Shown here: piece by piece, positions 1 through 14,665 of the stretch
Position numbering within the stretch: position 1 is the first letter of the stretch
Layout of the letters: each line of letters begins with the position of its first letter
Source of the DNA: Rusavskia elegans
Taxonomy: Eukaryota > Ascomycota > Lecanoromycetes > Teloschistales > Teloschistaceae
Assembly: GCA_011316305.1 (NCBI GenBank)
Contig: SAUG01000106.1
Location: forward strand, 124,001-188,000
Direction of reading: 5' to 3'
Length of the DNA: 64,000 nucleotides
Position numbers and translations under genes: made by a program
The notes under the pieces: generated by a model
Told to the model about the DNA's origin: nothing
The model's input: only the letters and a program-made list of their open reading frames with translations
Databases searched by the model: none

Positions 1-2839
1 TTTACTAGTAATATAAGTCCTATAATATCCCTCGTAAGCACTACGATTTACTAAAAGTCCTTACGTACGTATATACTCCCGCTAATAGCTATAGCTGTAA
101 GCTAAACCAGACGATAGTATATCCGTAATAACTATATCTATCCGCGCGGTCGTCGACTACCTCGTTATAGCTAGAGTAACCTATTTTAACTTCGATAAAA
201 ATAGCTTTTTTATCGCCTTTAAAACGCGCTATCCGACTTTTCTATCCCTTTTTAATTTAATCGACCGGGTAAAGCTTCTAGCTATAGTAGCTAGCGTACT
301 ATCTAGCGACTCTCTTAAAACTAGATAAGTTAAAGAGTATCTTAATAGCTTAACCTAATATTTAGGTACAGGTTATATAATAAGTATAGCCGAGGCGATA
401 GACGTAGATAATTACTTCGTAGTATAGCAGGTAGATATAGCGGAAATATTAGAAACTGATAATTATATATAACGTCGAGGAAGGATAGACCGAAGACTGC
501 GAGTAACGGAGTTATACTTATATAGTAGAGAATTCGTAATCGAATGAAGAAGGAAATAGTTAAATGGAAGTAATTAACGCTGTAAATCTTGCCTGACGAA
601 CTATATACCTTTGGCTGTAAAAATTTCTTTGCTATACGTGAAATATAATAATCGTTGCTATATATAACGTTAATGAAATATATATATATATATAAAAACT
701 CAATATAACTCCAGATAGAAGCCTTTTAAAAGGGCTGGTATTATATATATAACGGTAAGTTCTTATATTCTATTAGTATTACCGAAGCTTGTTTCTATCC
801 GCGATAAAAAACTATAGTAAACTTATAATAATTATAGCGTTTAATTCTAAACTAATAAAACTATTCTATAGTATTAATAATAAAAATATAGAAATATTTT
901 AATACTAAATCGATAATATTCGTTTATAGTAGAAAGAGATAACTATCCGTTTCCGTAATAGTATTAAAGTTTCGGATATTAACTACTACTCGTTCCTTTT
1001 TTATACTATTTAGGAAAGTCTTCTATATTATAAAAATAGAATATACAAAAGGTATTAGCTATTCGGAATATTTTATTTTACTTTATTTATAAATTTTATT
1101 AAAGGTTCTATTAGATCTAATACGGTCCGTATAGTTTAGATTATAAATTTTTAAAGGTATAGGCTTCGCTTCTTCTTTTAGAAATATTAGTATCTATTCT
1201 TTTTTAGAAATATCTACTATAGCTTTCTAATCGGTAAATATATCCTCGTATTTTTTAGTAATAGCGGCTGAATATTACGCTACTAGTAGTTTACTATAAA
1301 CCGAAATACTATTAGATAGATAGAATTCTAGTTTAGAATTAATAGATATAGTAGAGGAAGTTAATTTAGCGACTCTAATATTTTTAGCTAGATTCGCGTT
1401 AAGTTTTACTAAATCCTCGCTAAGATTTACTTTATTAACCGAATAGAAAGCGTTTTAATTCGTTAAAATATTCCGCGCGCTAATTTTATTAAGTAATTAT
1501 AGATAATATATAGTCCTATTTTATATAACCGTAACGGTAGCGAATATCGTAGTAGCTTTAATAGCTACTTTCTTTACTATTTTTTAACGGTATATTTAAT
1601 AGTACTAAAAGTTAATTTTATAGCGAGCGGAATTATATTAGGAGCAGCGATATAATATTCTTTATACCGATTTATAATAACTTTTCTAAACCGAGTTCGT
1701 TTAAATAGATCTACTAGCGAATAGTTTACGTTATAGACGTTTATAAAACTAAAAGAGGTAATAACTATATAGATAAAAGCGCTACTACTTAAACTAAAGT
1801 TGATTTTCGACGTTAATTTTAATTTAAACTCGAAAAAAAAATTATAATCTCTAGAAATATTACCTCGATGTTATACTAGGACTTATATTATTCTATTAGG
1901 TTTTTATATAATATAACTTTAGATTCTAATAGTACGTCTAAAGTTAAACTTTTTACGGGTATAGAAGTTAAAATTAATTTTAAAGTTTTTATAGCTACCG
2001 ATAATAATCTGCTATTTTTAATAATCTAAAATTATTCTTTCCGGAATTAAAATATCTATATCTAATAATAGATTACTTTATAGATTTTTAACGATATAGA
2101 TTTCCTTTATAAGTTCTATAATAGCTAATTCGCCCTTTAGATAAAAAGTATAAATAACGAATTTATCGGTTTAATAAATTTATTCGCCTACGTTATAAAT
2201 AGGATTTTTTTTCGGTAATTTTTTAATTTTAATATTTTCTAAAATAAATTTTCTATCGGCTTTTAATATTATATATCCTAAATTAATATATACGTTTTTA
2301 GAGTTAGATATATTCGGGCGGAAAGCTAATAGAAAAACGGCGTAATAAAAACGTTTAAAAATTAAACTAATTTCTATAACCTATTTACAATTTAAAGTAA
2401 TTACGCGAGATATAAAAGTATTTTTTTTTTACTAGAAAATTATTTATCGACGATAAGTATTTATATTTTAGCTTTATTACCTTCCGTATTCTAGTAAACG
2501 ATTTTAATATATTTAAATAAATTATTATATAACTTAAATAAAATATTATATTTCTAATATAAATATAAACTTTCGGTTTAATATCGATAAAATTCTAGCT
2601 AACTTTTTTATATTCTAACTTTTTATAAGCTCCATTATAGTATTTAATCTCTTTATTATAAAGTTCGGCGAACTTATTATTATAATATCTATAGGCGGGA
2701 TTCTATTCGATATATTAGATATAAACTTCTTTTCTAGTAATATAATCTTCGTTATATATATTTTTATAAATTTCTATTTAATAGGCTCGTTAAAACGGAG
2801 CTAGTAGCGTTAAACGTTAAAAGTTTAGGCTGAAGTAAA
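1..2839 (-). pseudogene. Left part of the oldest RIP-mutated retroelement relic
   Basis: This is the left part of the sequence into which the first family-A element inserted; its continuation is 13,458 onward. It is heavily RIP-mutated. Read on the minus strand, about 2,450-2,760 gives a gag-like stretch rich in Tyr, Lys and Asn with in-frame stops, as expected after CpA to TpA mutation. A short (TA)n run lies near 679-695. No terminal repeat could be delimited for this layer, and the family is not recognised. The last five bases (2,835-2,839, GTAAA) are the left copy of the target-site duplication of the A element. Confidence 0.4.
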
Positions 2840-3247
2840 TATAACGTCCTTGTATATCAGAAGGTATTACGTTTAAGTCTAGCTATAGCCGTAGGCGTAG
2901 TCCGAGCTACTAAATAGTAAAAGAATTGTAATATAGATTATCGTAACTAATCCTATATTGCCGTAGAGATATAGTTATAATATTACGAAGCGTCTTCGTT
3001 ATAAAGTAATTAAAAAGAGAATAGTAGAGACGTATTTAATAATTATATTAATAACTAATAAAAAAAGCTATCTATAGAGGTAATAAGTAATATATATATT
3101 AAAAATAGCTATAAAGGCCGATAGTAGCTATACGCTAAAAACGTTACTAAAAATAGTAGCTATAGCAGCTATAGACGGCTATAGATAATTAGACTCGTTT
3201 ATTTAACTAATCTTCTAGAAAATCTTTATAGAATTATAGATATAATA
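2840..3247 (-). repeat. LTR A1 (3' LTR of the first family-A element)
   Basis: 408 bp, the same length as its partner at 13,045-13,452 and alignable end to end with the LTRs at 14,666 and 31,459. It is followed inward by the C7 run (minus-strand polypurine tract). It is strongly RIP-mutated. Confidence 0.85.
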
Positions 3248-3250
3248 TAG

Positions 3251-3257
3251 CCCCCCC
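3251..3257 (-). other. Polypurine tract of family-A element
   Basis: Seven consecutive C on the plus strand (G7 on the minus strand), three bases inside LTR A1. This is the usual primer site for plus-strand DNA synthesis next to the 3' LTR, and it sets the element's orientation as minus. Confidence 0.6.
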
Positions 3258-5339
3258 TATATTATTTTTCTAAACTTTTTTAAAGCGTTTTAAATACTTT
3301 TAAAATATTTTCTAGGTTTCTAAATATTTTTTTTATTAGAAAATCCTTTCTATTTAACTAGAAATTTATCTATTTCCTTTTTTTTATTTCCTTTTTTTTA
3401 TTAATCATTTTTTCTATTTTATACTTTTCCTTTTTCTAATAGTACTAGTATTTAATAAAAGGGAAGCGTTCCGGTACTTTTTTAAAAAGACTAATATAGA
3501 ATTTAAGGAAAATTCCTATTAAAAAAGGTCTAAAGTACGCTATTATTTTTTTAATATTCTAAACTTTAAAAGCTTTTATATATAGTCTATCGAGTTTTCT
3601 ATCTATTAGATTTTTTATAAAAAATAGGATTTTATTTCCTTTTTAAATATCTAATTATTTTTTTAACCTATTTATTTTTTTTTTAACTTTTTTTTTTATT
3701 TTTTAGATTTTTTTTTTTACTTTATTCTAATTATTTTTTATTCTATCTATAAATAATTATACCGCGGGATTTTTAATACTAGAATAATTTTTCTATCTAA
3801 TAGTCTTACTATATATTAATATATTAGGAGTTATTCAAATATTTTTATTATATAATAAATTAATTACTATCTAAACTATTAAAAGGAATTATATCTAGTT
3901 CTTACCTTTATTAGAATAGTAAATTCTTAAATATATTTCTAGAATTTAATTTATTTTTTTTATTTATCTATCTATTTATAGGTAGAATAATATTAATATA
4001 GTCTATTCTATTCCTATTACTTATATTATTTTTTTTATAAAATTTAAAGCGAAAAGTTTATTTTTATCCGAAATAATTTTTTCTACGATTTTATTTTTAT
4101 AAAAAACTATTTTTAGGAGAAAGAATACGAGCTACTCTATTATTATTATAGTTTTATAAGATATAAATCTTACGTATTTTATAAATCTATCTATAATTAT
4201 TACTGTTATATCGTATAATACTTATATATAAAAGTTAATTAACTCTAGTATTCCTATTATAAAATCTAATAAAATCTATTAGTATAGTATATCTAGCGTT
4301 TATATTAGTTATAGTTTTTTTACTAGACTTTAGTAGCTTTTTTTTTATATTATATATTCTAGGTAGTTTTTAATATATTTTTTAATATATTTCTTAAAAA
4401 TTAGTATATTTATTATTTTTTAAATTCTTTAAAATATTTTAGTAATTTTCTAGTATTTAGCTATTTTTATATTATATATTTATTAAATAATTTTATTTAT
4501 ATTTTCCGAAGTTTCTATTCTTTTTAGAAAATTTTCTATTTTTTTTAATAATAGCCTAGTCGTTTTTTTAGCCGTTTTATAATCTACCTTTCTATTTAAA
4601 ATATCTACTACTATATTATCGATACTTTTAATATATTAAATTTCGAAATTATAATAGATTATTTTTTTTTCCTATTTTATTTATCTTTAGTTTAGTTCTT
4701 TATCTATTAAAAGAGATAAGAGATTTTTATAGTTAGTAAAAATAACTATATTTTTTTTATTTTACTTATATATATTTTTTAATATATAAAATTACTATAA
4801 TTATTAATATTTTTTTATTTATTATTATATAATTAACTTTTATCGGTATTAACTTTTTTAAATAGTATTTTAGAGGCTTTCTCTTTTATAATATATAAGA
4901 TCTAATTACGCGGTCGGAGGTATCTATATAAAAGATAATTTATTTATTAGAATTTTAGATTCTAAAAGCCCTTTTAGTTATAAAGCTTTATTTAAATTTT
5001 TTAAATACTTTATTTTAAACTCGGGTCTTTTAGAATAGTATATTATTTTTTAATAGATCTATTAAAAAAACTATTTTTTTTATATATCCTTCTATTATAT
5101 TTTAATAGAATTTCATAAATCCTAAAAAATATTAAATATCTTTTTTATTTTTAAGTATCGACTATTCTTTTATTATTTAAAATTTATTTATTTCTATTAT
5201 AATACTTCCCGGCTTAATTATATATTCTAAAAATATAACTTTATTTTTAAAAAATTCCGATTTTTCTTTTAATTTAAAGTTATATTCGCGGAATTTTTAT
5301 AAAACTATATTTATATATTATTTAAATTTTTTTTTTATT

Positions 5340-5385
5340 TCTAAAAATATTAATATATTATTTATATAGACTATAATAGTAATAT
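5340..5385 (-). pseudogene. Reverse transcriptase catalytic-motif remnant of the A element
   Basis: On the minus strand this reads a Tyr-x-x-x-Ile-Leu-Ile-Phe core typical of the Gypsy reverse transcriptase active site. Both catalytic Asp codons appear as Asn (G to A), the change RIP makes on the complementary strand. The surrounding frame is broken by TAA and TAG codons. Confidence 0.55.
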
Positions 5386-5972
5386 CGAAATAGTTATATA
5401 ATATTTTATTAATAGCGCGTTATAAAATTGCCGGTATATTTATTAATTTAAAAAATATAACTAAATATTTAAATAGTCTATATTTTATTTTAAATATAGT
5501 TTTCTCTTCATCTCTTTTTTTAATTCTAAAAAGGTTAAATATATTTCTAAAGTCGAGTTTTATAAAGAATTTAGCCTTCCCGATTTTATTTTTAAAATCG
5601 GCGAAAAGTAGAAGAGGATATTTATCTTTTTAAATTATTATATTAAATCTTTTAAAATTAATATAAAGTTAGAAATTACTATTTTTTTTCGGGATAAATA
5701 TAACCGATTATCTAATTTTTAATTTAAAATATCGAATATATTTTCTTTTAAAATTATAGTTAATATATTATTATAATAACTTTAACTAATTATTATTTAA
5801 TCTAAAAATTAATTTAGCTTTTAGTTTTTCCGAATCTATTATAATAATTTTATAGTCTTTTTTAATATAAACCGGTAAAAATAATCTTTTTTCCGGTTCT
5901 TTTAATATATTCTAGAATTTTTTAAAAAATTATAGAACTTTATTTATAGTAGCTAATTTTTTCTTAATCTTG

Positions 5973-6401
5973 TTATAGGACTACCTGGGGGCCTGGTATT
6001 TCCAAAGGTTGGTTGGACTTATTAGTATATCTATAAACGGAGGTATAACGGATAATTACTTTAAATTAATATAAAAATAAGTTAATCTAATTACTAGAGT
6101 AGTATATAGTAATAATTAATAAATTAAATATAAGCTATAAAAGTATCGAGTTCGAAATCTATATAGATAATAAGATCTTCCTTTTTTTAGGTACTTTACT
6201 CGCTAAAATAACTAAAATACTTTTTTTTAAATATTTTACTCGCTAAAATAACTAAAATACCTTTTTTTAGGTACTTTACTTACCGAAATAATTAAGATAA
6301 TAATACTAAGTCTATCCTACCTATCTAGATATAATAAGAAGTTCTAGTATTATATTAAATACTACTATATTTCCGAAGTTATACTATATATATTTATAAT
6401 A
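5973..6401 (-). repeat. LTR of B1 (3' LTR)
   Basis: 429 bp. It contains three tandem copies of a ~42-bp unit (about 6,180-6,300), each with a T-rich run and an ATTTTACTCGC-like core. It pairs with 12,173-12,603, and its outer edge is nearly free of RIP changes. Confidence 0.88.
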
Positions 6402-9400
6402 CTAGGTCTCTTCTTTAGATTTTTTATTCCGAAAAACTATCGTCCTTTCTTTTTTATAGATAAAAGGAAAAAGCTATTAATTAAAGAATATTATAATAAA
6501 GTCGTATTATTAGATATTAGTATACTAGCTATATATTCTTATCGGAATTATTTCTAGTCGGGAAAGCTATATTATATTAGTAAAGATTCTAAAAAATATA
6601 TTAAATATATTATCTAAGCCTATTTTTATAATCTTATTCTATTAGATACTACGCGCTAGTATCGTTTTAAAAAGAAATATAAAAAGTTAAAAAAAGAATT
6701 ATATAAAATATATATAAAATAGTAATATTTACTTTATTAATTAGATTATATTAAAGAAAAGCAGCGTATTATAGTAGACGGCGAGTTATAAAACCTTAAA
6801 ATATTAAAGTATAAAAATAGTATCGCGGATCTATTTTTTTTTATAGATTTTAATTCTTTTATCGATATAATTTCTAAGTAGATTATCTTTTCTAGTAAAT
6901 CTAGCTAGTCGATAACTTTTTTAATTCCTTTTAATAGAACTATTATAGAGCCTTCCGGTAGTTTACTAAATATTCTTTAGATTTCTAAATATTTTCTAAA
7001 ATAGAATAATCTTTCTATTTAATTAAATAGTTCTAATCTTCCTATTTTAGGATTTTTTTAACTATAAAGGTATCTTTTTCTTATATCTCGAAGTTAAATA
7101 TCTATTATAATAGTATTCCGGGATCGGCTAATTTTAAAAGAAATATATAGAATACCGGGTATATTTTAGTATCTTTAGATAAATTAAATTCGAAATTCTA
7201 AAGTCTTTTAACCTATTTAATTAAAAATAGTCCGATTTTAATATAGTCTAGCTTTTTATTTAGAGTTTTTATTTTTAAATTTCTTATAAAAAAGTATACT
7301 TTATTTTCTTTCTTTAGCTAAAATACTATTTTTTATTTTTTATTTTAATAGTTATCTAAATATTTTTATATCTTTAGGATATTTTTATAGATTCTTTTCT
7401 AAATATTAATTTTTTAGATTACTAACTCCGCTAACTTATATAATAGTAGTTATCTAAATAAATTCGGTATCTTCCTATAATTAGTATAGAATAGTATTTT
7501 TTTAATAGTATTTAATTCTTTTATATTAAGTACTAATTATATTATTAGTAAAAGCGAAATCTAATTATTTTAGGTATTATTTATATAGTACCTTAGATAT
7601 TATTTAAACGTCTAATTAATATATTCTATCTATCTATCTATTATCGGATAGAAAGCTATTAATATTTTTAATTTAATATTAAATAAAGAGATAAGGGTTT
7701 TCTAATAGTTTAAAGTAAAAAGTTTATTTCTATTATTTATTAATATTTCTAGTAGTCTATAGTATTAAAATAATCGATCTAGGATAATAAATCCAAGTTA
7801 TTCTATTATAAAATCCTTTTATAATAGAATTATATAAATATATTTTATAAATCTATCGACTATATTAAATATTAAATTATATTCTATATTTATTATCGGG
7901 TCTTTTAATTTCGGGAATTTAATAATAAAATCTAATATAATTTCCTTCTATAGTAAATCCGGTAGATCCTAATATTAAATTTTACTATAATAAGTATATA
8001 TATTATATTTATTTTACTAATAACTAAAGTATTTCTTAATATATATTTTAATATATCGCCTTATATTAGGAAACTAGTAATATTATTATAAAAGTTATAT
8101 TATCTTTATTCCGCCTAGATACCTTTATAGTATTCTATTATAGTATTTTTTAATATATTTATCGATTTTATTATCTAGTATATAGAGTTTTTTTTTTTTA
8201 ATAGAAAATTACTTCTGGTTATCCTTTAATATATATAGTATTATATTTAACTCGTACTAATTTATTAATAGTAATCTATTTTTATTAACTTTAAAGATAT
8301 TATTATTAAAAACCTCTTTTATTTTTATATAATTACTTCTTCGATTTAAAATATCTATTTTTCTATTTTTTTTATCTAGGATATAGTATATCTTAAATTT
8401 ATATTAACTAAAAAGTTTAAACTATTATATTTATCTTTTATTAAATTATTTTATTATTATAAAATATAGTAGGTTCTTATAATCTATAAAAATAGTTAAT
8501 TCTAGTAATCCTTCGGTATATACTTTCTACTATTCTAGTATAGCTATTATAGCTAGTAATTTCTTATTATAGATATTATAGTTCTATTCTATTAGCGATA
8601 ATTTTCTAGATATATATATTATCGAGTACTACTTACTATTATATTACTATAAAAGGTATATATCTATAGCTAGATCTAATAAATCTATTTCTATTTATAA
8701 TAGTTTTATTAGATCGAATATTTTAAAAACTAGGTCTTTAATATATTCTTTTTTAAAATCTTTAAAAGCTTATTATTTCCTTTTTTTCTATTACTATTTA
8801 TTAGTCTCTTTTATTTAAGCTATAAAAGCTAGAGTTCTTTTAAAATAATTCTTTATAAACTTTTAATTATAGTTTATAAATCCGAAAAAACTTTAGATTT
8901 TTTTAATATTTACTAATATCTCCTATTCTATAATAGCTTTTAGTTTACTAAAGTCGATACGTAGCTTGTTTTATTCTATAATAAATTCTAGGAAGTTAAC
9001 CTCTTTTTTATAGAATTTATACTTTTCTGGTTTAAAATATAAGTTTCTCTTTTCTAGATATTTAAGAACTTTACTAATATATTATATATATTTTTCAAAT
9101 ATTTTAGAAAAAACCAGAATATTATTAAGGTAAATATTAATAAATATATCTAGATATTTTTTAAATATATAATTAATTATATTTTAATAGATTACTAGAG
9201 TATTTATAAATCTGAATAATATAACTATATATTTATAATAACTATACTATATTCGGAAAGCTATTTTCTATTTTTTTTCGGCTTTTATTTAAATAAAATT
9301 ATATACTCTTCGAAAATCGAATTTAATAAAGTATTTTACTCTAGAAAATCTATTTTAAAGCTTACTAATATTTAGTAATAGATATCGGTTCTTAATTATA

Positions 9401-12172
9401 ATATTATTTAGCTTCCGGTAATTAATATATAAACGGAATATTCTATCCTTTTTAAATATAAAAAGGATCAGATATCCTACTAGTAATTAAGATTTTCTAA
9501 TAAACCCCTTTTTTATATTTTTATCTAGATAATTATAGAGTATTTCGAGCTCTATTATAGATAGTAGATAGATAGGTCTAAATATAGATTATTTACTTAA
9601 TTTAAATCTAATTCTGTAATTTTAAATTTAATATTTAGATAGTATTTTTATAGTTACTTTTTTCCGAACTAAATTTATCTATTTTTTATATTTATCTAGA
9701 ACCTTTTTTAATAGATTCTTCTTTAATATTTGATTAGATAGTATAAGGTTTTTAAAAGGTTTATAATTTTCTTTTCTATCTTTATTTTACTAATCTAGCT
9801 AACTTCTACTAGTATCTAATAAATCGGACCTAAATAGTTTTTAATTATCTTTTTTCGAAATTATAAGTTCGCTTTTTATATTCTACTTTTTATCTACCCG
9901 GAAATATTACTTTAGTATAGACTAGATATTTTCTATATAGGAATATCGTTTAAAGCTAAATATTTTTTTTTCCTAGTCTACTACTAGATTATAATCTTTT
10001 AACTAAAATATTTTAAATATAATATTATAGCTGGTTATCTAAATAATATTAAATTAGAATTCCTTTTAATACTAGTTAATTATTATTTAAAGCAATATTA
10101 TTTTTTCTATAACTTTTCTATTTCTATTTAATATTTTATTTCTATTAATAACTATTAAGTTATATAGGTCTTTTTTTTTAGTTTAAAGGAATTCTTTCCT
10201 TTTAATTAAATCTTCTAATATAAAATTTCCAGTTATATCTAAATTAATAAATACTTTAACTTTCTATAATCTACTATTAATATCGACGATTATTTTAATC
10301 TTAAATATATATATATAGCTAGCTAAATTTAGTTCTTCTTTTTAGACTATAAAGTTATATATTTATAGTATACCTATTACTATAAGATTTTATTTTTTCC
10401 TAAAATATCTTTAATATTTTTATACTTCTACTTTTTATATTTTACTTACGAAATATATCTATAGAGATTCTAATTAAAAATTTTATTTCTTTTATACTAT
10501 TTCTTCTAGTATTTATATCTGCTATATATAATATATCCCGAAATATTATAAATATTATAACTTTCGATTTTAATAGGTATTATAGGCGCCTATCGGTATA
10601 GTTTTAATAAATACTACCCGGTTTTTTATTTTTCTAATTTATAGATAATATAGTTATTATTATAGCAGGCGGTCTAGTTAAATAGTATATATTAATCTCC
10701 TATTATTATTCTTTTATATTATAATATCGGTTTAGAAATAATTTTATTTTCTAAAATATTACTTCCTATTTCTTTTTCTAATATATTAATAATATTATTT
10801 ACTTTTTAATCCTACTAGTTATTCTAGAAATATTTATTATTAATATATATTTTATAAGTATTTTTAAATCCTTTATAGATTATTATAAATTCTTTCTTTA
10901 TTAGCTCTTTATTATATATTATTTTCGGGTAAAGAGTTTTTAGTCTATCTATAATAGTAAATTATATTTCCTTTAAAATAGGTACCTATTTAAAAATATA
11001 TCCGATTTTATAATTTCTAAAAAACTTTTTTTATACTAGACTAGATTCTATTAATATTTATAGAGAAGCGTTATTTATTATAGCTTCCTATAATACTTTA
11101 TCGTTTTTTATAAATATAAATTTTTTATCCGAACTAGCTTTCTAGAATTTAGAGCTACTATTATTATCTTCTAAAATTATTTTTTACTAGTTTTTAGATT
11201 CTTTCTTTAGCGTAGTATTAAACTATTATTACTATATTTTATTTAATTAATACTTTTTTATAAAATAGTTTAGTTTACTATAGTTATAGTACGTTTTAGG
11301 ATTTTTATTTTCTTTACTATTTCTAGGGTTTTTCCTTTTACGTCGCTATTATATTAAATCTAGTTCTATAGATATAGATCTATAGTAGCTATTTTCGGTC
11401 CTTTTATTTTCTAGTTATCTTCTATATAGCTTCCTAGAGTAATATCCTATATTATCTTATAGTCTTCTATTATAGCGTTTTTCTATATCTCTTTTATATA
11501 GTTTATTATTAAAATCGATAGATATTTTAATTAGATTATCTAATATTTCGTATACTCGACTATCGCGTATAAATTTATTCTTTATTCTTTTTTTAAGTTC
11601 TTATCGGTATATTATATATAAGGTATTATTATTCTATTCTATTAGTAGTAACTACTTTTTAAATTTTATAGTATACTCCGATACTATAGTTTTCTACTAA
11701 AGATTCTAAATAAAGTATTTAGTAGTTAAAACTTTATTAGAAATTCTAAAAACTTTTTAAATAGCTTTTTTAAACTTTATAAACTATATAAAAATATTAT
11801 TATTATTTTTATAATTATTTATATATTATCGAAAAATAGGTTTTATCTAGTACTAGGTTCGGCCTTAAAAATATAATATAGCGAAAATAGTCTTTTTTTT
11901 TTCGGATATAGAATAGAATATAAAGTATATTTCTATTTATATAAACTAGTCTTCTAATTTATTATAATCTCTATAGTATTTATTAGGTTTATTAACTCTA
12001 ATACTATATAAGCGGGGTTAGATAGTAAAAATACTAACTTCTTTATTACTATTATTATCTTTTATCTAGATTTTTTTACTTTTAGATTTAGGTTTCTTTA
12101 TTATAGAGCTAGATTTATTTAGGGTAGAGGTTTAATATTAATTTATAATAAATATCCTAAAGGTATTTAAAG

Positions 12173-12603
12173 TATTATAAAGCTACCTAAAGGCCTGATA
12201 TTTCTAAAAGTTAGTTAGACTTATTAGTATATCTATAAACGGAAGTATAACGGGTAATTATTTTAAATTAATATAAAAATAAATTAGTCTAATTATTAGA
12301 ATAGTATATAATAATAATTAATAAATTAAATATAAGCTATAAAGGCGTCGAGTTCGAGATCTATATAGATAATAAAATCTTCTTTTCCTTAAATACCTTA
12401 CTCGCTAAGATAACTAAAATACCTTTTTTTAAATACTTTACTTACTAAAATAACTAAGATACCTTTTTTTAGATACTTTATTTACCGAGATAACTAAAAT
12501 AATAATACTAAGTCCGTCCTATCTATCTAGACGTAATAAGAAGTTCTAGTATTATACTAAGTACTACCGCGTTTCCGAAGTTACGCCGTACGTGCTTATA
12601 ACA
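12173..12603 (-). repeat. LTR of B1 (5' LTR)
   Basis: 431 bp, ending in TATAACA followed by the AATCT duplication. It carries the same internal ~42-bp tandem units as its partner, with the copies differing mostly by C/T and G/A changes. Confidence 0.88.
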
Positions 12604-13044
12604 AATCTATTATTTCTAAATAAAGATACTATATACTTTTTATATTTCGGTTAGCTTTTTAAATATATTAAAAAAATAGCTTCCTAATTTTATTTATATT
12701 ATATTCTAAATAATTTCTAGATTCTATAATATAAACTATAGAGTATCTAAATATATATCCTTATATATTTTTATAATATCGAAATTTTTTTTTTTTTTAT
12801 ATTTATTATTTTTTATCTATAGGAATTTAGTTTAATATTTAATTCTAAAGAATCCTATTTTATTAATTATTCCTATAAAGTAAAGTTCTATTTTCCTAAT
12901 TAAAGGGATATTAAATCTTTTTATATATTCTTTTAATATAATATTCCGAGTTATTTCCGAATTAATTAAAGCTTCTATAGGTTATCCGAATAACGTTAAC
13001 TAAATAAAAATCCGATTTTTATTTATTTTCCGGAATCGTTAAAA

Positions 13045-13452
13045 TATAACGTCTCTATATATTAGAAGGTATTATATTTAAACCTAGCTATAGCCGTAAA
13101 CGTAATCCGAATTACTAAATAATAAAGGAATTCTAATATAAATTATTATAACTAATTTTATATAGCTATAGATATATAGTTACGATATTATAAAACGTCT
13201 TTATTATAAGGTAATTAAAAAGAGAATCGTAGAAATATATTTAATAATTATATTAACGACTAACGAAAAAAGCTATCTATAAAAGTAAAAAGCGATATAT
13301 ATATTAAAAATAGCCGTAAAAGCCGATAGTAGCTATATATTAAAAACTCTACTAAAAGCAGCGGCTATAGCGGCTATAGACGACTATAGATAATTAGACT
13401 CGTTTATCTAACTAATCTTCTAGGGAACCTCTGTGGAATCGTAGACGTAATA
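13045..13452 (-). repeat. LTR A2 (5' LTR of the first family-A element)
   Basis: 408 bp, partner of 2,840-3,247. It ends CGTAATA, an RIP-changed form of an original CA end, and is followed by the GTAAA duplication. The last ~35 bp are less mutated than the middle. Confidence 0.85.
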
Positions 13453-13457
13453 GTAAA

Positions 13458-14660
13458 ATCTTCTTTAAAACTAGTTATTATAAAATTTCTAAAATCTGTT
13501 ATTATACGCTAGCGTAGAATTCTATTATATTAGAAAAGAATTTCTTTATAGATTTTCTAATCTACTTATAAATATAGAACGAAAGGAATTCGCGCCGTTT
13601 TAAATAGAAGGCGTTTTTAGTAGATCTCTTTTAATAAAAGGAAACTAATATCTCTAGAAAAGTTAAAGATTCCGCTAAATTATAGAATACTAATATTTAT
13701 ATCCGGAAGAGTCGAAACTAAATATCGATTAGCATATTATATTTTCTAGTATCGGTTAGAACCGGAATAGAAATAGATTTTCTATTTATTAATAGCTAGA
13801 GTTATTAGAAGGTATTTTCCGAAATTATTAGAGGTAATTTTTTTATATAGCCTAGATTTCGAGTTTATAATTATCTATTAATCGAAAGAATTTATTAATA
13901 TTAGTCTTTTCTATTAGTTTAGAAATTAAGGTAATATAAAAAGAAATAGCGAGATTTATCTATATCTATATAATAATTTATCGAATATTAGTCGTTTCGG
14001 TAATTTATATAGCTCGAAGCCTAGTCTAACCGTATTTACGAGATTTATAATAGCGGTTTATATTTTCGATAGTATATTTTTCTTTATTTAAAATACGTAT
14101 TTCTTCTTCTATCGGTAGTTTAAAGCGAGTAATTAAAGCGTTAATTTATATATCGAAGTCTTTTATTAAATATTCCTTTTTTATATCTAAAAGTTTATTA
14201 GAATACTATTATAGAATTTTACCGTAAAAATATATCTATAGGCTCTTTTTAACTTCACTATTTAATCTAACGACGTTTTTAATTTATTCGATAAAGATAT
14301 AGACGTCGCGGAAGTAGATATTTTTACCTATATATTCGATATAAAGCCCGGTCTCGGCGGATTTATTATTATAGAAAGGGTAGAAGTAGTTAATATCGCC
14401 TACAATAAATTTCTCGTATTTATCGGCTCTAGTAAAGAATATAGGAAGTTTAGACGATAGTAAAAACGTCTTTTTCCTCTATTAGCTTTATTAGTAAAAT
14501 TCTATAAGCTTTATCTAGATTACGATATTCTATTCCTCTAATTTTTTGAGGAATTATATTATTATAGAATTAGAGTTCTAATTTTATACTATATTCGATT
14601 TCCGGCTTATATCTATTTTAAATAAGATAGAAAAATCTGCTAGGGTTTCGTCGACTATAT
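13458..14660 (-). pseudogene. gag-like relic of the oldest layer
   Basis: This sits between the two A elements and is part of their common target. Read on the minus strand, about 13,700-14,560 gives a long polypeptide-like stretch interrupted by TAA and TAG codons. Its order of features resembles retrotransposon gag proteins: a helical segment with Arg-Phe-Lys-Leu-Pro, then Leu-Asn-x-x-Lys-Tyr-Thr. The match is from family pattern only, so the assignment is tentative. A pol region was not found. Confidence 0.4.
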
Positions 14661-14665
14661 CTTCC

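Larger units (their letters stand above)
5973..12603 (-). mobile_element. Gypsy chromovirus-type element B1, nested in the A element
   Basis: A 6,631-bp element with LTRs of 429 and 431 bp, termini TGTTATA..TATAACA, and a perfect 5-bp target-site duplication AATCT (5,968-5,972 and 12,604-12,608). It is the same family as B2 and B3 but inverted. The gag zinc-knuckle remnant lies near 10,514-10,565 and reverse transcriptase near 9.1-9.4 kb, both on the minus strand. The coding region is destroyed by RIP. The first ~55 bp of the left LTR (5,973-6,025) are much less mutated than the rest. Confidence 0.9.
2840..13452 (-). mobile_element. Family-A Ty3/Gypsy LTR retrotransposon, RIP-mutated, with B1 nested inside
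   Basis: Two direct 408-bp LTRs bound this element and it is flanked by a perfect 5-bp target-site duplication GTAAA (2,835-2,839 and 13,453-13,457). Removing nested B1 leaves about 3.98 kb, short for an autonomous Gypsy element, so part of the interior is probably lost. It is on the minus strand: a run of seven C at 3,251-3,257 is a polypurine tract beside the left (3') LTR. Around 5,345-5,380 the minus strand reads the reverse transcriptase catalytic region, with the two catalytic Asp codons changed to Asn as RIP predicts. The LTRs start TG/TA and end TA, consistent with an original TG..CA. Confidence 0.85.
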
